From Herbiconiux sp. (GTDB taxonomy: Bacteria > Actinomycetota > Actinomycetes > Actinomycetales > Microbacteriaceae), in NCBI RefSeq assembly GCF_004297105.1, contig NZ_SCVE01000007.1, positions 1 through 64,000 on the forward strand: DNA of 64,000 nt. Reading direction: 5' to 3'. The notes beneath the pieces are model-generated. The model saw only the letters and a program-made list of their open reading frames with translations. It was not told the DNA's origin and did not search any database. Positions 18,421 to 27,201 of this stretch are shown here, piece by piece. Position 1 is the first letter of the stretch; every line of letters begins with the position of its first letter. The translations under genes and the position numbers were made by a program.

Positions 18421-19265
18421 ACGGTCACCTTCATTCGCGCGCGGAGGCGCCAGTAGACGATCCTGCGGAGACGGGCCAAGACAGCCGCCCTGGCATTTCC
18501 GATTGCAACGTCGCGCGCGGAGACAACGTCCGGGTGTTCGACTCGCACCCACCGGTGGAATGCGGCAGCCTGGCTCGACTGCTCTTGTGCCAATTCCACG
18601 CTCCACTGGGTGTCACTCAGACGGAACGCGGCGAGCGGCACGTCCACCGTGACGAGCGACCCCTGCAGGAGTACTCGTGCATAGGTCGCTTCATCGATCA
18701 GGTAGGGGAATCGAGGGTCCCAGAGACCGATCTCGACAAGGGTGGAGCGGCGGATCAGAACGCAGCCCGGCTCACCGAAAAGGTTCGTTCCTGCGGCCAC
18801 GGTGCGGCGGACGGCGGCCGCACCAGGGGTCGTGCCCGTGAGTCCTCCCAGTCCTCTGTTCGAGATCACCACGGCGCCTCGAGCATCGATGATGTCCCGA
18901 GGTGATGCGACCATGGTAACCGAGGGGTCGGTCTCGATGGCCTGGAGCTGGAGGCGGAGGTTGTCGGGGTACACCAGATCATCGCCGCAGACGAGCTTGA
19001 TGTACTCGCCCTGGGCCGCCTCGGTCACGCGGTTCCAATTGCGAGGCGCGCCCCCTCCCGCGGGAGTGGTGAGAATCGTGACGCGCGGGTCGTCGGCGTA
19101 CCGCTCGATGATCGCCTTCGTGTCATCGGTCGACGAGTGATCAGCGATGATCAGCTCGAAATCGGTGAACGTCTGCGCCAGCACCGATTCGATCGTCTCC
19201 GCAATGAAGTCCGCGTTGTTGTACGCGGGGATGACCACCGAGACCTTGGGGGTAGCCGTCACCAC
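18417..19265 (-). CDS. GT2 family glycosyltransferase
   Basis: 282-residue inverting GT-A enzyme. KVSVVIPAYNNADFI begins the fold, ADHSSTDDT is the nucleotide-binding turn and CGDDLVYPDN the metal-binding aspartates. There are no membrane helices. It is the first gene of a four-gene overlapping minus-strand unit with the GT-C-like protein, the GtrB-like protein and the SDR. The first GTG is used; a second GTG directly follows. Sugar specificity cannot be read from the sequence. Confidence 0.9.
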   Translation of the reverse strand: MVTATPKVSVVIPAYNNADFIAETIESVLAQTFTDFELIIADHSSTDDTKAIIERYADDPRVTILTTPAGGGAPRNWNRVTEAAQGEYIKLVCGDDLVYPDNLRLQLQAIETDPSVTMVASPRDIIDARGAVVISNRGLGGLTGTTPGAAAVRRTVAAGTNLFGEPGCVLIRRSTLVEIGLWDPRFPYLIDEATYARVLLQGSLVTVDVPLAAFRLSDTQWSVELAQEQSSQAAAFHRWVRVEHPDVVSARDVAIGNARAAVLARLRRIVYWRLRARMKVTV

Positions 19266-19342
19266 GAAGCGGCACCCGGCTGATTGAGATTCACAGACGG
19301 GATACTACTTGGTTGTTGCTGAGTGGATGAACTCATCTCACC

Positions 19343-20212
19343 TCAGCGGAACACGACAGAAAGGCCGAATACGACAAGCCACACCAGACCGAGACCGAGG
19401 AGCCACCGATCGCCCAACACTGTGTCTTCGGGAGCGCCGGCTGTTCCCTTGTCGATGCTGTATGCATAGCGCAGGATGGCCATGCTGAACGGGATGATCG
19501 AGACGGCCGGGAGAATGTGGGTGTTGAGATCCCCCAGTACGAAGGCCCACAGCGAGTAACTCACCATCGCGACACCCGCTGACATCGCCCAGACGAAGCG
19601 GAGGTAGGACGCGGAGTACTCTTCGAGCGATCTCCTCGTGGCGGCACCGCTGCCTTCCATCTTGATCTTCTCTGAGAACCGCTTGCCCGCGACCATGAAG
19701 AGGGAGCCGAACGCGGCCACCAGGAGGAACCACTGGGACACCGGGATCGACAGTGCGATCGCCCCGGCGATGGCCCGGATCAGGAATCCGCTCGACACGA
19801 TCACGAGATCGATCACGACCACGTGCTTGAACCAGATGCAGTAGGCGATCTGGATCGCTTCATAGAGCACGACGACCGTGAAGAATCCGATCGGGGCGAA
19901 GAGGAGGGCTGCAAGCGGGGCAACGACGAGAAGGATGATGCCCGCCGTCCACGCGATGGTGATGCTGAGTTCGCCTGATGCGATCGGCCGCCGCCGCTTC
20001 TCCGGATGCTGACGGTCGGATTCGACATCGAGCAGGTCGTTGATGAGGTACACACCCGATGATGCAGCGCAGAAGACCACGAACGTGAGCGTGATGGGCA
20101 GCCAGACAACGGGGTCGAACAACACTCCGGCGGCGAGTGGTGCGGCGAAGACCAATACGTTCTTGAGCCACTGGCGAGGACGCATGGCCCGGACGAGGGC
20201 TGGAGCTTTCAC
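19343..20212 (-). CDS. Decaprenyl-phosphate phosphoribosyltransferase-like UbiA family protein
   Basis: UbiA-superfamily prenyl-acceptor transferase of 289 residues with about eight membrane helices. NDLLDVESD at residues 58-66 is the metal/pyrophosphate motif, followed by HPEKRRRPIASG. Close similarity in pattern to Rv3806c suggests transfer of phosphoribose from PRPP to decaprenyl phosphate, the first step to decaprenyl-phospho-arabinose. No DprE1/DprE2-like epimerase is in the window, so an arabinose or ribose end-product cannot be concluded. GTG start with GGAGAAGGA upstream. Confidence 0.87.
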   Translation of the reverse strand: MKAPALVRAMRPRQWLKNVLVFAAPLAAGVLFDPVVWLPITLTFVVFCAASSGVYLINDLLDVESDRQHPEKRRRPIASGELSITIAWTAGIILLVVAPLAALLFAPIGFFTVVVLYEAIQIAYCIWFKHVVVIDLVIVSSGFLIRAIAGAIALSIPVSQWFLLVAAFGSLFMVAGKRFSEKIKMEGSGAATRRSLEEYSASYLRFVWAMSAGVAMVSYSLWAFVLGDLNTHILPAVSIIPFSMAILRYAYSIDKGTAGAPEDTVLGDRWLLGLGLVWLVVFGLSVVFR

Positions 20213-20285
20213 GACAGGTCCTTCTCCAAATGGCTGAGCGGATAGGGTGGCTAGGGTTTCCGCCCACTGCCCTTAGGACTCTACC

Positions 20286-21557
20286 GTGCCAACTCGACCG
20301 CCCCAGGATGCACGCGTGCGCACCGCGGTCGTTGGTCTCGCAGCGCTCGTGTCCGGGGTCGGTAGCTATGTGCTCCTGATCGTCGTGTCCCGCAGCACGA
20401 GCCAACTCGCATATTCCGAGTTCGCGGTCTTCTGGTCGCTCACCGTCACCATCGGACTCGGTATCTTCTACCCAGTCGAACAGGAGACTGCTCGGGAGGT
20501 CTCAGGGCGATCGGATGTGCGTAGCGGCGGCCTCACGCGGTTCGTGCTCTCAGCGGCCGGAGCTCTGGCAGCTGCGGCGACCCTACTATCACTCGTGCTC
20601 TTCACCCCTCTTGGATTGGCATTCATCGGACTTCCCGGCCTGGTGATCGCCCTCATTGCGTCGTTCATCGCTTATGCCGTCCAGTTCCCGCTTCGAGGCT
20701 TGCTCTCCGGCAGTGGCCTGACCACGACCTATTCCGGGGTCATCGCGACAGAAGGGTTGCTCCGGATCGTGCTCCCGCTCGCGCTGGCATTGCTCGGGGT
20801 GACCAATCCGGTTGTGTTCGCGTTCGTGGTCGCAGTAGCCGCCGCCGTGGCCGTTGTGCCCGCGCTGCTGGGCTCCGACAGATCCTGGCTCGTCCACACG
20901 GCGCCGCGCCGACGGGTCTTCGCTTCGCAGGCCGGCCGTCTGATCGTGGCGGCACTGTCGATCCAGCTCCTCCTCAACAGCAGTACGTTGCTTGCCAAGG
21001 CGGTCGCTGAGGGCTCAGACGGCGTGCTCGCCGGGCAGATCCTCACCTGCCTGTCGATAGCTCGAATCCCGATCTTCGTCTACCAGGTGGCTCAGATCCT
21101 CTATCTTCCGCGGTTGGCCGGGGAATGGACGAAGGGGGAACTTCGCTCCGTGCGGCGCACTCTGGCGATCGCTCTTGCCGCGGCAGTCGTCGTGGGCGTT
21201 CTCATCACAGGAGGCATGGCGACACTCGGTCCCTGGATCACGTCGCTCCTATTCGGCCCGGACCTCGTTCTCTCTCTGCAAGGCACGGTTCTCGTCAGCG
21301 CGGGAGTTGCCTTCTTCATGGTGGCCGTCGTCGCGTCCGACGGAGCGGTCGCCTTGGGAGCGCACACCCTCGTGCTCCGCTCCTGGGTGGTTGCAGTGCT
21401 CTGCGCTATCCCGGTGGCATTGTTCGCCGGCGACCTGCTGCTTCGCGTCACCGGTCCCTTCATCGTTGGCGCCCTTGCCGCCTTCCTGCAACTGATCGCG
21501 GGGGTTGTCCACCGCTACCGGCGCCGGCTCAGAGACCTAGAAGGTTCTGCTCGTTAG
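20286..21557 (+). CDS. Wzx-like polysaccharide flippase (MOP superfamily)
   Basis: 423 residues with about twelve membrane helices and very short loops, the pattern of MOP/MATE-type flippases that move lipid-linked oligosaccharides across the membrane. It starts with RTAVVGLAALVSGVGSYVLL, and an early YPVEQETARE segment lies between helices 2 and 3. It is divergent from the UbiA gene; a TAGGAC(T) box 6-7 bases before the GTG hints at another leaderless promoter. A Wzm/Wzt exporter is also present 21 kb away, so the locus may serve two glycans. Confidence 0.8.
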   Translation: MPTRPPQDARVRTAVVGLAALVSGVGSYVLLIVVSRSTSQLAYSEFAVFWSLTVTIGLGIFYPVEQETAREVSGRSDVRSGGLTRFVLSAAGALAAAATLLSLVLFTPLGLAFIGLPGLVIALIASFIAYAVQFPLRGLLSGSGLTTTYSGVIATEGLLRIVLPLALALLGVTNPVVFAFVVAVAAAVAVVPALLGSDRSWLVHTAPRRRVFASQAGRLIVAALSIQLLLNSSTLLAKAVAEGSDGVLAGQILTCLSIARIPIFVYQVAQILYLPRLAGEWTKGELRSVRRTLAIALAAAVVVGVLITGGMATLGPWITSLLFGPDLVLSLQGTVLVSAGVAFFMVAVVASDGAVALGAHTLVLRSWVVAVLCAIPVALFAGDLLLRVTGPFIVGALAAFLQLIAGVVHRYRRRLRDLEGSAR

Positions 21558-21625
21558 TATTGGTCGGATCGCGAGGCCGATCCGCCGAGCGTGGGGATGT
21601 CCTCCCGCGGCAAGAGGGGACTGCA

Positions 21626-22756
21626 ATGAAGAAGCGCTATGACGTCGTGATGGCGTTGAACTACTATGCGCCGTACGTCAGCGGCTTGACCGAAGCGGCG
21701 CGCGTCGTCGCCGAGTCGATGGCGGCTGAGGGCAAGAAGGTTCTTGTCGTCACCTGCAGGCATGACTCGACGCTTCCCACCCGCGAGGTCGTGAACGGAG
21801 TGATGGTTCATCGCACCCCGGTCGTCGCACGCATAGGGAAAGGACTCATCAGTCCCCTCTTCGTTCCCGCAGCGATCCGATTCGGACGGATGGCCCACGT
21901 CGTCAACCTCCACCTGCCGATGATCGAGAGCGGGCCGATCTCCGTCGGTCTGCGAGGAGTGCCGATTGTGCTCACCTACCAGTGCGACATCTCGCTCCCG
22001 CCGAGCGTGTTCAACCGCCTTCAGTCGACGGTCATGGACTGGTCGAATGCGATTGCCATGCGACTGAGTTCGGCGATCGCCCCATCCAGTGACGACTACG
22101 CCCGCGCGTCGCGCTTGGCAGCGCTCATCGTGCCTCCGAAAGAAGTTCCGATCTCCCCACCTACGCGACTCCGTGACGGTGGAAAGCCGTCGTTCCGTCG
22201 AGGTGACGGGATGCACGTGGGATTCTTGGGCCGATTGGTTGAGGAAAAGGGTCTCGAGTATCTTGTGGAGGGCTTCAGGAAATTCGATGATCCGGAGGCC
22301 CGACTCCTCATCGGCGGCGACTATCTGAAGGTCGCGGGCGGCAGTGTGGTGGAGAAGGTGCGTGCCGCGATGGGGAATGACACCCGCATAGAGCTCCTCG
22401 GCTTTCTCGCCGACGATCAGCTCGATGACTTCTACGCGTCTCTCGATGTCTTCGCGCTGCCTTCGGTCAATTCCTTCGAGGCCTTCGGCATCGTGCAGGT
22501 CGAGGCAATGAAGGTCGGGGTCGCGGCGCTCGCATCGGACCTTCCGGGCGTGCGCACCCCTGTTCGCAACACAGGGTTTGGAGTGGTCGTCGCGCGAAAG
22601 AACTCCGGCGCCATCACGGAGGGGTTGAGAGAGCTCGCTGCTTCACCGCCCGACCGCATAGCCGGAGCGGCCGCTGCGAACCACTGGTACTCGGACGAGA
22701 TCACCACTCGGGAGTACTCCGAACTCTTCGATCGCGTGCGCGCGGATGGGAAGTAG
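21626..22756 (+). CDS. GT4 family glycosyltransferase
   Basis: 376-residue GT-B enzyme. MALNYYAPYVSGLTEAARV is the N-terminal glycine-poor variant of the acceptor-side loop. VGFLGRLVEEKGLEYLVEGF opens the donor domain, and LPSVNSFEAFGIVQVEAMKVG holds the E-x7-E motif. The ATG is preceded by AAGAGGGG at a good ribosome-binding distance. It lies 68 bases after the flippase and the large membrane protein follows directly, so the three form an operon for one glycan. Confidence 0.92.
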   Translation: MKKRYDVVMALNYYAPYVSGLTEAARVVAESMAAEGKKVLVVTCRHDSTLPTREVVNGVMVHRTPVVARIGKGLISPLFVPAAIRFGRMAHVVNLHLPMIESGPISVGLRGVPIVLTYQCDISLPPSVFNRLQSTVMDWSNAIAMRLSSAIAPSSDDYARASRLAALIVPPKEVPISPPTRLRDGGKPSFRRGDGMHVGFLGRLVEEKGLEYLVEGFRKFDDPEARLLIGGDYLKVAGGSVVEKVRAAMGNDTRIELLGFLADDQLDDFYASLDVFALPSVNSFEAFGIVQVEAMKVGVAALASDLPGVRTPVRNTGFGVVVARKNSGAITEGLRELAASPPDRIAGAAAANHWYSDEITTREYSELFDRVRADGK

Positions 22757-22813
22757 GCCGACATCGTCGCGATCATCAGTGTCGTAGTCGGCGCGCTTCT
22801 TCTCTTCGCCCTC

Positions 22814-24973
22814 GTGGGTGTCACGGCACTCGTCTGGATTCCACGCGCACAGCGCACTCAGCTGGTTCCCGCCATACCGGTGATCGGAGCCGCCGGTCTC
22901 GTGGTGCTCCTGCACGTTACAGGCCTCGTCCTTCCCGTGCGGGTCGGTATCTGGATCATCGTGGCCGCATGCCTCGTCCTTCTCGTGGTCGCCGCGGTGG
23001 TCGGGCGTTTCCGATCTTTCGTTTCCGGTCGCTCTCTCATTCACCTTGTGTTGGTGCTCGCGACCGGGGCCATTGGCGCTGTGGTCGCGTTGTGGCCGTC
23101 GCTGGCCGCGCGCTCACCGTTGGCCGCGCAGCCGAGCCCCAATAACGACGCCTTCTATTACGTCGGTTCGGCTGACTGGTTCTCGGAGCACAGCGTTCTT
23201 CAGTCGCCGTCGATCGGTCAGGGCCCGAGCTCAGGCCTCGATTCCCCCGCGTTCGGTCCGGCAGCCGAGTCGATCCGACTTGGCCTCCGGGTGGGACAGG
23301 ACATGCTGCACGCGGGCGTGAGTGACGTGCTCTTTCGCGACCCGGTCGCGACCTTCACGCCCCTCATCGCAGTCTATGTGCTGCTGATACCAGGAAGCGC
23401 TTGGGTTCTGGGTTCGGCTTTCCGGATCACCGCCGCCGCCAGGGTGCTGTTGGGCGCCGCCCTGGTAACTACGTTTACTCTCGTCAACCAGGTGCAGAAT
23501 CAGAACGCAGCATCCATTCTGGGGATCGCCATGGTCCCACTGGTCATCGGCGTCGTTGCCATGCGGACCAGGAGGCGCAGCGATGATATCGAGGACACTC
23601 GGGTGCCGCTGTGGGTGGCGGCGATTGCGGTTAGCGCTCTCGTCGGCACCTACACCGAGTATGCCGTCTTCGCGGGTGCCGTCATCGCGGGGGTCGTGCT
23701 CGTCGGCCCTATCCGCTCCCTTGCGACCAGGCTCAAGCGGGCTGCGGCCGTCCTCGCGGTCGCGGTCGCGGTCGGGCCGCTGATCTGGGTGCGCGCGATC
23801 TACGGCATCACGATCACATTCCAGATGACCGCTTCGAATGGCAAGGGCGGATCAGATCTACTGAGCGTGCTCGGTGTGTTCGCCAGTCCCTATGTTGCGC
23901 TCCTCAGTGCCCAGCCTCCGACCGTCGTAGGAGAGCTCAGTCGCGTAGCGGTGATCGCGTGCGGGGTGGCGGCAGGTCTAGGGCTGCTGTTCGCCTTGGT
24001 GTTCACGTGCTCGCGGGGGCTGGCGGTCGGGATCGTGATCGCCATCGTGGGGGCCGCCTACATCGGCACAAGAGGAAACGACTACGTCACGGGGCGCGCT
24101 TCAGATATGGTCACGCCGTTGATCATCTGCGCCGCCGTCATTGGATGGGCCGCACTGGTGGAGCGCTTGCAGGGTGCTGGCCCTTCCGGAGGTGCGGTCA
24201 AACGAGTTACCGGTGCAGGGCTCGTGGCCGTGGCGGCTGGTGTAGTCGGCCTCTCGGCGCTGGGAGCCTGGAATTTCGTCGTCGTCAACGGCCCCGACGA
24301 CAGGTTCGTGACGAACGATTTCTCCGACGCCGCCGGATGGGTGAAAGGCGTCCAGGAAGCTGGTGGCGCCGATATCACAGTCGCTACAGCGAGTCTCTTC
24401 GACCAACTCTGGATCTCGGAGTCACTTCGTTCACTCCCGGATGTGAGTTACATCAGTCTTCGCGGTGACCTGGGATACCGGTCGGATCTTGCGATGACTT
24501 CTTTCTGGGAGGGGGAACGCGATCGCTACGTGCTGGTCGGGCCCGGCGGCTACTTCGACGGAGACGCTGATGTGATCGAGCGGAACTCCACGTTCGCCTT
24601 GCTCGACTTCGACAATCCGGCGGTCGTGGCGACGCCGGTGGTCGACGTCCCTGGCAGTGCGACCTGGGGATATGGGGTCGATCCCGCGGGTGTCATCCGT
24701 TCTGGTGGGCATGGGCCTGCGCCGGTAGATCTACTCACCAACCGTGCATCCCTGGAGGGAAGCTCGCTGCTCGTCTCTGTGGACGGTGTACCGACAGGAT
24801 CTGAGATCGCGGTTGTTCAGGACGGGTTGGTCGTGGACACGGAGGTCGCGTCAGGCGGTGTCGTCGCGCTGGATCTGAGCGGCGTGGCTGTGAATGGAAG
24901 CACGGCTCGTGTCTCAATCGAGGTCGTGGGCCAACCCGAGCAGATCATCGGGCTGGTGGGTATAGGTGGTTGA
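22814..24973 (+). CDS. Large polytopic membrane protein, GT-C-like
   Basis: About 719 residues, roughly twelve to fourteen membrane helices, then a C-terminal beta-rich extracytoplasmic part of about 200 residues. The first outside loop contains PNNDAFYYVGSADWFSEHS, resembling the acidic loop of GT-C enzymes. The GTG used is the first conventional start, but the frame is open back to 22757 and those codons read as a hydrophobic helix (IISVVVGALLLFALVGV), so the true start is probably upstream at a non-standard codon or hidden by an indel. It overlaps the next gene by 8 bases. Confidence 0.75.
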   Translation: MGVTALVWIPRAQRTQLVPAIPVIGAAGLVVLLHVTGLVLPVRVGIWIIVAACLVLLVVAAVVGRFRSFVSGRSLIHLVLVLATGAIGAVVALWPSLAARSPLAAQPSPNNDAFYYVGSADWFSEHSVLQSPSIGQGPSSGLDSPAFGPAAESIRLGLRVGQDMLHAGVSDVLFRDPVATFTPLIAVYVLLIPGSAWVLGSAFRITAAARVLLGAALVTTFTLVNQVQNQNAASILGIAMVPLVIGVVAMRTRRRSDDIEDTRVPLWVAAIAVSALVGTYTEYAVFAGAVIAGVVLVGPIRSLATRLKRAAAVLAVAVAVGPLIWVRAIYGITITFQMTASNGKGGSDLLSVLGVFASPYVALLSAQPPTVVGELSRVAVIACGVAAGLGLLFALVFTCSRGLAVGIVIAIVGAAYIGTRGNDYVTGRASDMVTPLIICAAVIGWAALVERLQGAGPSGGAVKRVTGAGLVAVAAGVVGLSALGAWNFVVVNGPDDRFVTNDFSDAAGWVKGVQEAGGADITVATASLFDQLWISESLRSLPDVSYISLRGDLGYRSDLAMTSFWEGERDRYVLVGPGGYFDGDADVIERNSTFALLDFDNPAVVATPVVDVPGSATWGYGVDPAGVIRSGGHGPAPVDLLTNRASLEGSSLLVSVDGVPTGSEIAVVQDGLVVDTEVASGGVVALDLSGVAVNGSTARVSIEVVGQPEQIIGLVGIGG

Positions 24974-26651
24974 GGGGGTCCGCCGCTTCGTTGATCGCAC
25001 CCAGCACCTCGTTCCGATTGCGGTGCTAGTTGTTGTCGTCGTACTCGTCTGGGGATGGCCTGTGCTCGGTGACTTCTCGCAGGAGCAGCTGTCGAGCCCC
25101 GGTGACTCCGCATCGTTCGCCTACTACCTGACCTGGAATCTGCACGCTCTCACCAGCGGGCTGGATCCGTTTTTCACTCCGAATCTCTACGCGCCGGACG
25201 GCCTCGACATCGGGAACGCGATATCGATCCCCTCTGTGTCGATCCTGGTTGCTCCCGTGACGTGGCTGTTCGGCGGCACCGTCGCCTTCAACGTCGCGGT
25301 GATCCTGTCCATCGTCTTGTGCGCCCTTTCCGTCTACCTCCTGTCACATGAGCTCTTCCGTAACCGTTCGGGAGCGCTGCTCGCCGGGCTGATTGCGAGC
25401 CTCAGCCCCTACTTCGCGGGTCACATCCTCGGTCATCTCAACCTGATGTGGATCTTCGGCCTGCCCCTGCTCGCCTACCTGGTTGCCAGGGCAGCGAACA
25501 AGCGTCTGCGGAGGCGCTGGCTCATTCTCGGTGTTGCTCTGATCGTCGTGTTCACCCTGGGGGCATCGACGGAGCTCTTCGTGACCGAGTCGCTTTTCGC
25601 CGGAGCGGCGCTCGTGATCGCGCTGGCCGTGGGTTCCGCGCCGACGCGGACCCGACTCGTGCGGCTCCTCTTGCCCATCGGTGCTGGATACGTCGCCGGT
25701 GTCGCACTCGGTTTGCCTGTGATCTTCGCCGCATTGAGGTCCGGCGTGCCGAGCGAGCCGGTGAACCCGCCTTCGATCTACGTCACCGAGTTCACAAATC
25801 TCTTCATTCCGACAGAGGTCACCGCGATTGGGGGGAATATCTTCACTGATGCACGGGAAGCCTGGCTTGCCGGTGCATCGGAGAACACGGCCTACATTCC
25901 GATCACGCTGATCGTGCTCATGGCCCTCGTGCTGCGTGCGATGCGGGAGCGCCGACCCCTGGGAATCGCGGTCTTCGCCGTCGTCTCCCTAGTTGCCAGC
26001 TTCGGCCCGCTGCTGATGGTCAACGGGAAATGGACAATCCCGATGCCGTGGGGGCTCATCGTCGAGATCCCGCTGATCGATCACGCTCTGCCTATGCGAT
26101 TCAGCGCGTTCACGTTCATGGCCCTGGCCGTTCTCGTGGCCTACCTGTGGTCGACGAGGCGCCCGCGCCGGGTCATCACGGGAGCCCTAGCGCTGGCCAC
26201 ATGCGTGCTGCTCATCCCTACCACGGAGGGGATCATCTACCCGGTCCAGGCTCGCGATCCGGAATTCGTGACGAGTGGACAGATCGACGACTACGTGCAG
26301 TCTGGAGACAACGTCCTGGTGCTTCCGGCCGGCCAATGGGGACCGGGAATGAGGTGGGTGGCCGAGTCCGATTTCCGGTTCACCACACCGACCGGGAACG
26401 GTGGGGGAGCGGCGCTGCCCGCGGCATTGCGCGACCCGACCGGCGTCGCCCTCTACGTGGATGACTTCGACTACGATTTCGCCTCGACCCTTCCCACGTA
26501 TCTTGCAAAATATGACGTGGACACGATCCTTGTGCCCGAAGAAGAGGCGAACTGGAAGGCCGTTGTAGACGGCGCGATCACGGCCCCCGGAGAGCTGCAT
26601 GGGGGAGTCTGGGTATACGAACTCGGGCCCTCGCATCAATCACCGCGGTGA
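24966..26651 (+). CDS. Polytopic membrane protein, GT-C/YfhO-like
   Basis: 561 residues, about eleven helices, with a short C-terminal soluble domain. The first outside loop carries SSPGDSASFAYYLTWNLHAL, close in kind to the loop of the 773-residue protein encoded near 16-18 kb, so the two are probably distant paralogues. GT-C transferases act on polyprenyl-phosphate sugars outside the membrane; that role is inferred from fold and setting. The GTG start overlaps the stop of the preceding gene. Confidence 0.8.
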   Translation: MVEGVRRFVDRTQHLVPIAVLVVVVVLVWGWPVLGDFSQEQLSSPGDSASFAYYLTWNLHALTSGLDPFFTPNLYAPDGLDIGNAISIPSVSILVAPVTWLFGGTVAFNVAVILSIVLCALSVYLLSHELFRNRSGALLAGLIASLSPYFAGHILGHLNLMWIFGLPLLAYLVARAANKRLRRRWLILGVALIVVFTLGASTELFVTESLFAGAALVIALAVGSAPTRTRLVRLLLPIGAGYVAGVALGLPVIFAALRSGVPSEPVNPPSIYVTEFTNLFIPTEVTAIGGNIFTDAREAWLAGASENTAYIPITLIVLMALVLRAMRERRPLGIAVFAVVSLVASFGPLLMVNGKWTIPMPWGLIVEIPLIDHALPMRFSAFTFMALAVLVAYLWSTRRPRRVITGALALATCVLLIPTTEGIIYPVQARDPEFVTSGQIDDYVQSGDNVLVLPAGQWGPGMRWVAESDFRFTTPTGNGGGAALPAALRDPTGVALYVDDFDYDFASTLPTYLAKYDVDTILVPEEEANWKAVVDGAITAPGELHGGVWVYELGPSHQSPR

Positions 26652-26706
26652 TGCTTTCGCCGCGCGTCAGGCGACGTGACGCACGGTACTCTGTCAAACT
26701 GACAAG

Positions 26707-27201
26707 GTGAGTATGTTCCGCCGAACCGCCAGCGTTCTCGCTGTTACATGCCTTGCTTTCGCGTTGGCCGGATGCGTCGGGGCGGATGCGTCAGGGTCTA
26801 CGCCGAGCCCCACCTCCAGCAGCCCTCACGCGACCGCGACCCCGAGCCCTCGACCCACGTCGACTTCACCGTCCGGTGCGACCGCGACGCCGTCTCCAAC
26901 CGCCGCGGCGACACCTACCCCGGCAAGTGAGCCGAGTGCACCAGCAGAGCCCGCGGTTTCCGAAGCGACCCAGGCGCAGGCCTGGCAGTCGTGCGTCACC
27001 GCCAGTCAGCAGCTCTACCCCGAGTGGGCGAGCTACGAGCCGTTCGCTGTTGGAGCAGTCACTGCATCCGGGTCCGACACCTACATCGCGCTGGTCTCGT
27101 GGAAGGACGAGTTCCAGGGCAAAACAGCGTCGATGGTCACCACCTGCGAGATCGCATCCGATCTGAGCGTGATAGGGCTGAGCGCGCAGTCCCTCGGCTA
27201 G
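26707..27201 (+). CDS. Small secreted lipoprotein with Ser/Thr/Pro linker
   Basis: 164 residues. The signal peptide ends in the lipobox LAGC (Cys at about residue 22), followed by a 65-residue Ser/Thr/Pro-rich spacer and a compact domain of about 75 residues with two cysteines (AWQSCV and TTCEI) that may form a disulfide. GTG start. The domain has the same spacing (AW-x2-C, a PF pair, late Cys) as the lipoprotein encoded at 28.4-28.8 kb. Its stop codon shares a CTAG with the stop of the convergent peptidase gene. Function unknown. Confidence 0.78.
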   Translation: MSMFRRTASVLAVTCLAFALAGCVGADASGSTPSPTSSSPHATATPSPRPTSTSPSGATATPSPTAAATPTPASEPSAPAEPAVSEATQAQAWQSCVTASQQLYPEWASYEPFAVGAVTASGSDTYIALVSWKDEFQGKTASMVTTCEIASDLSVIGLSAQSLG

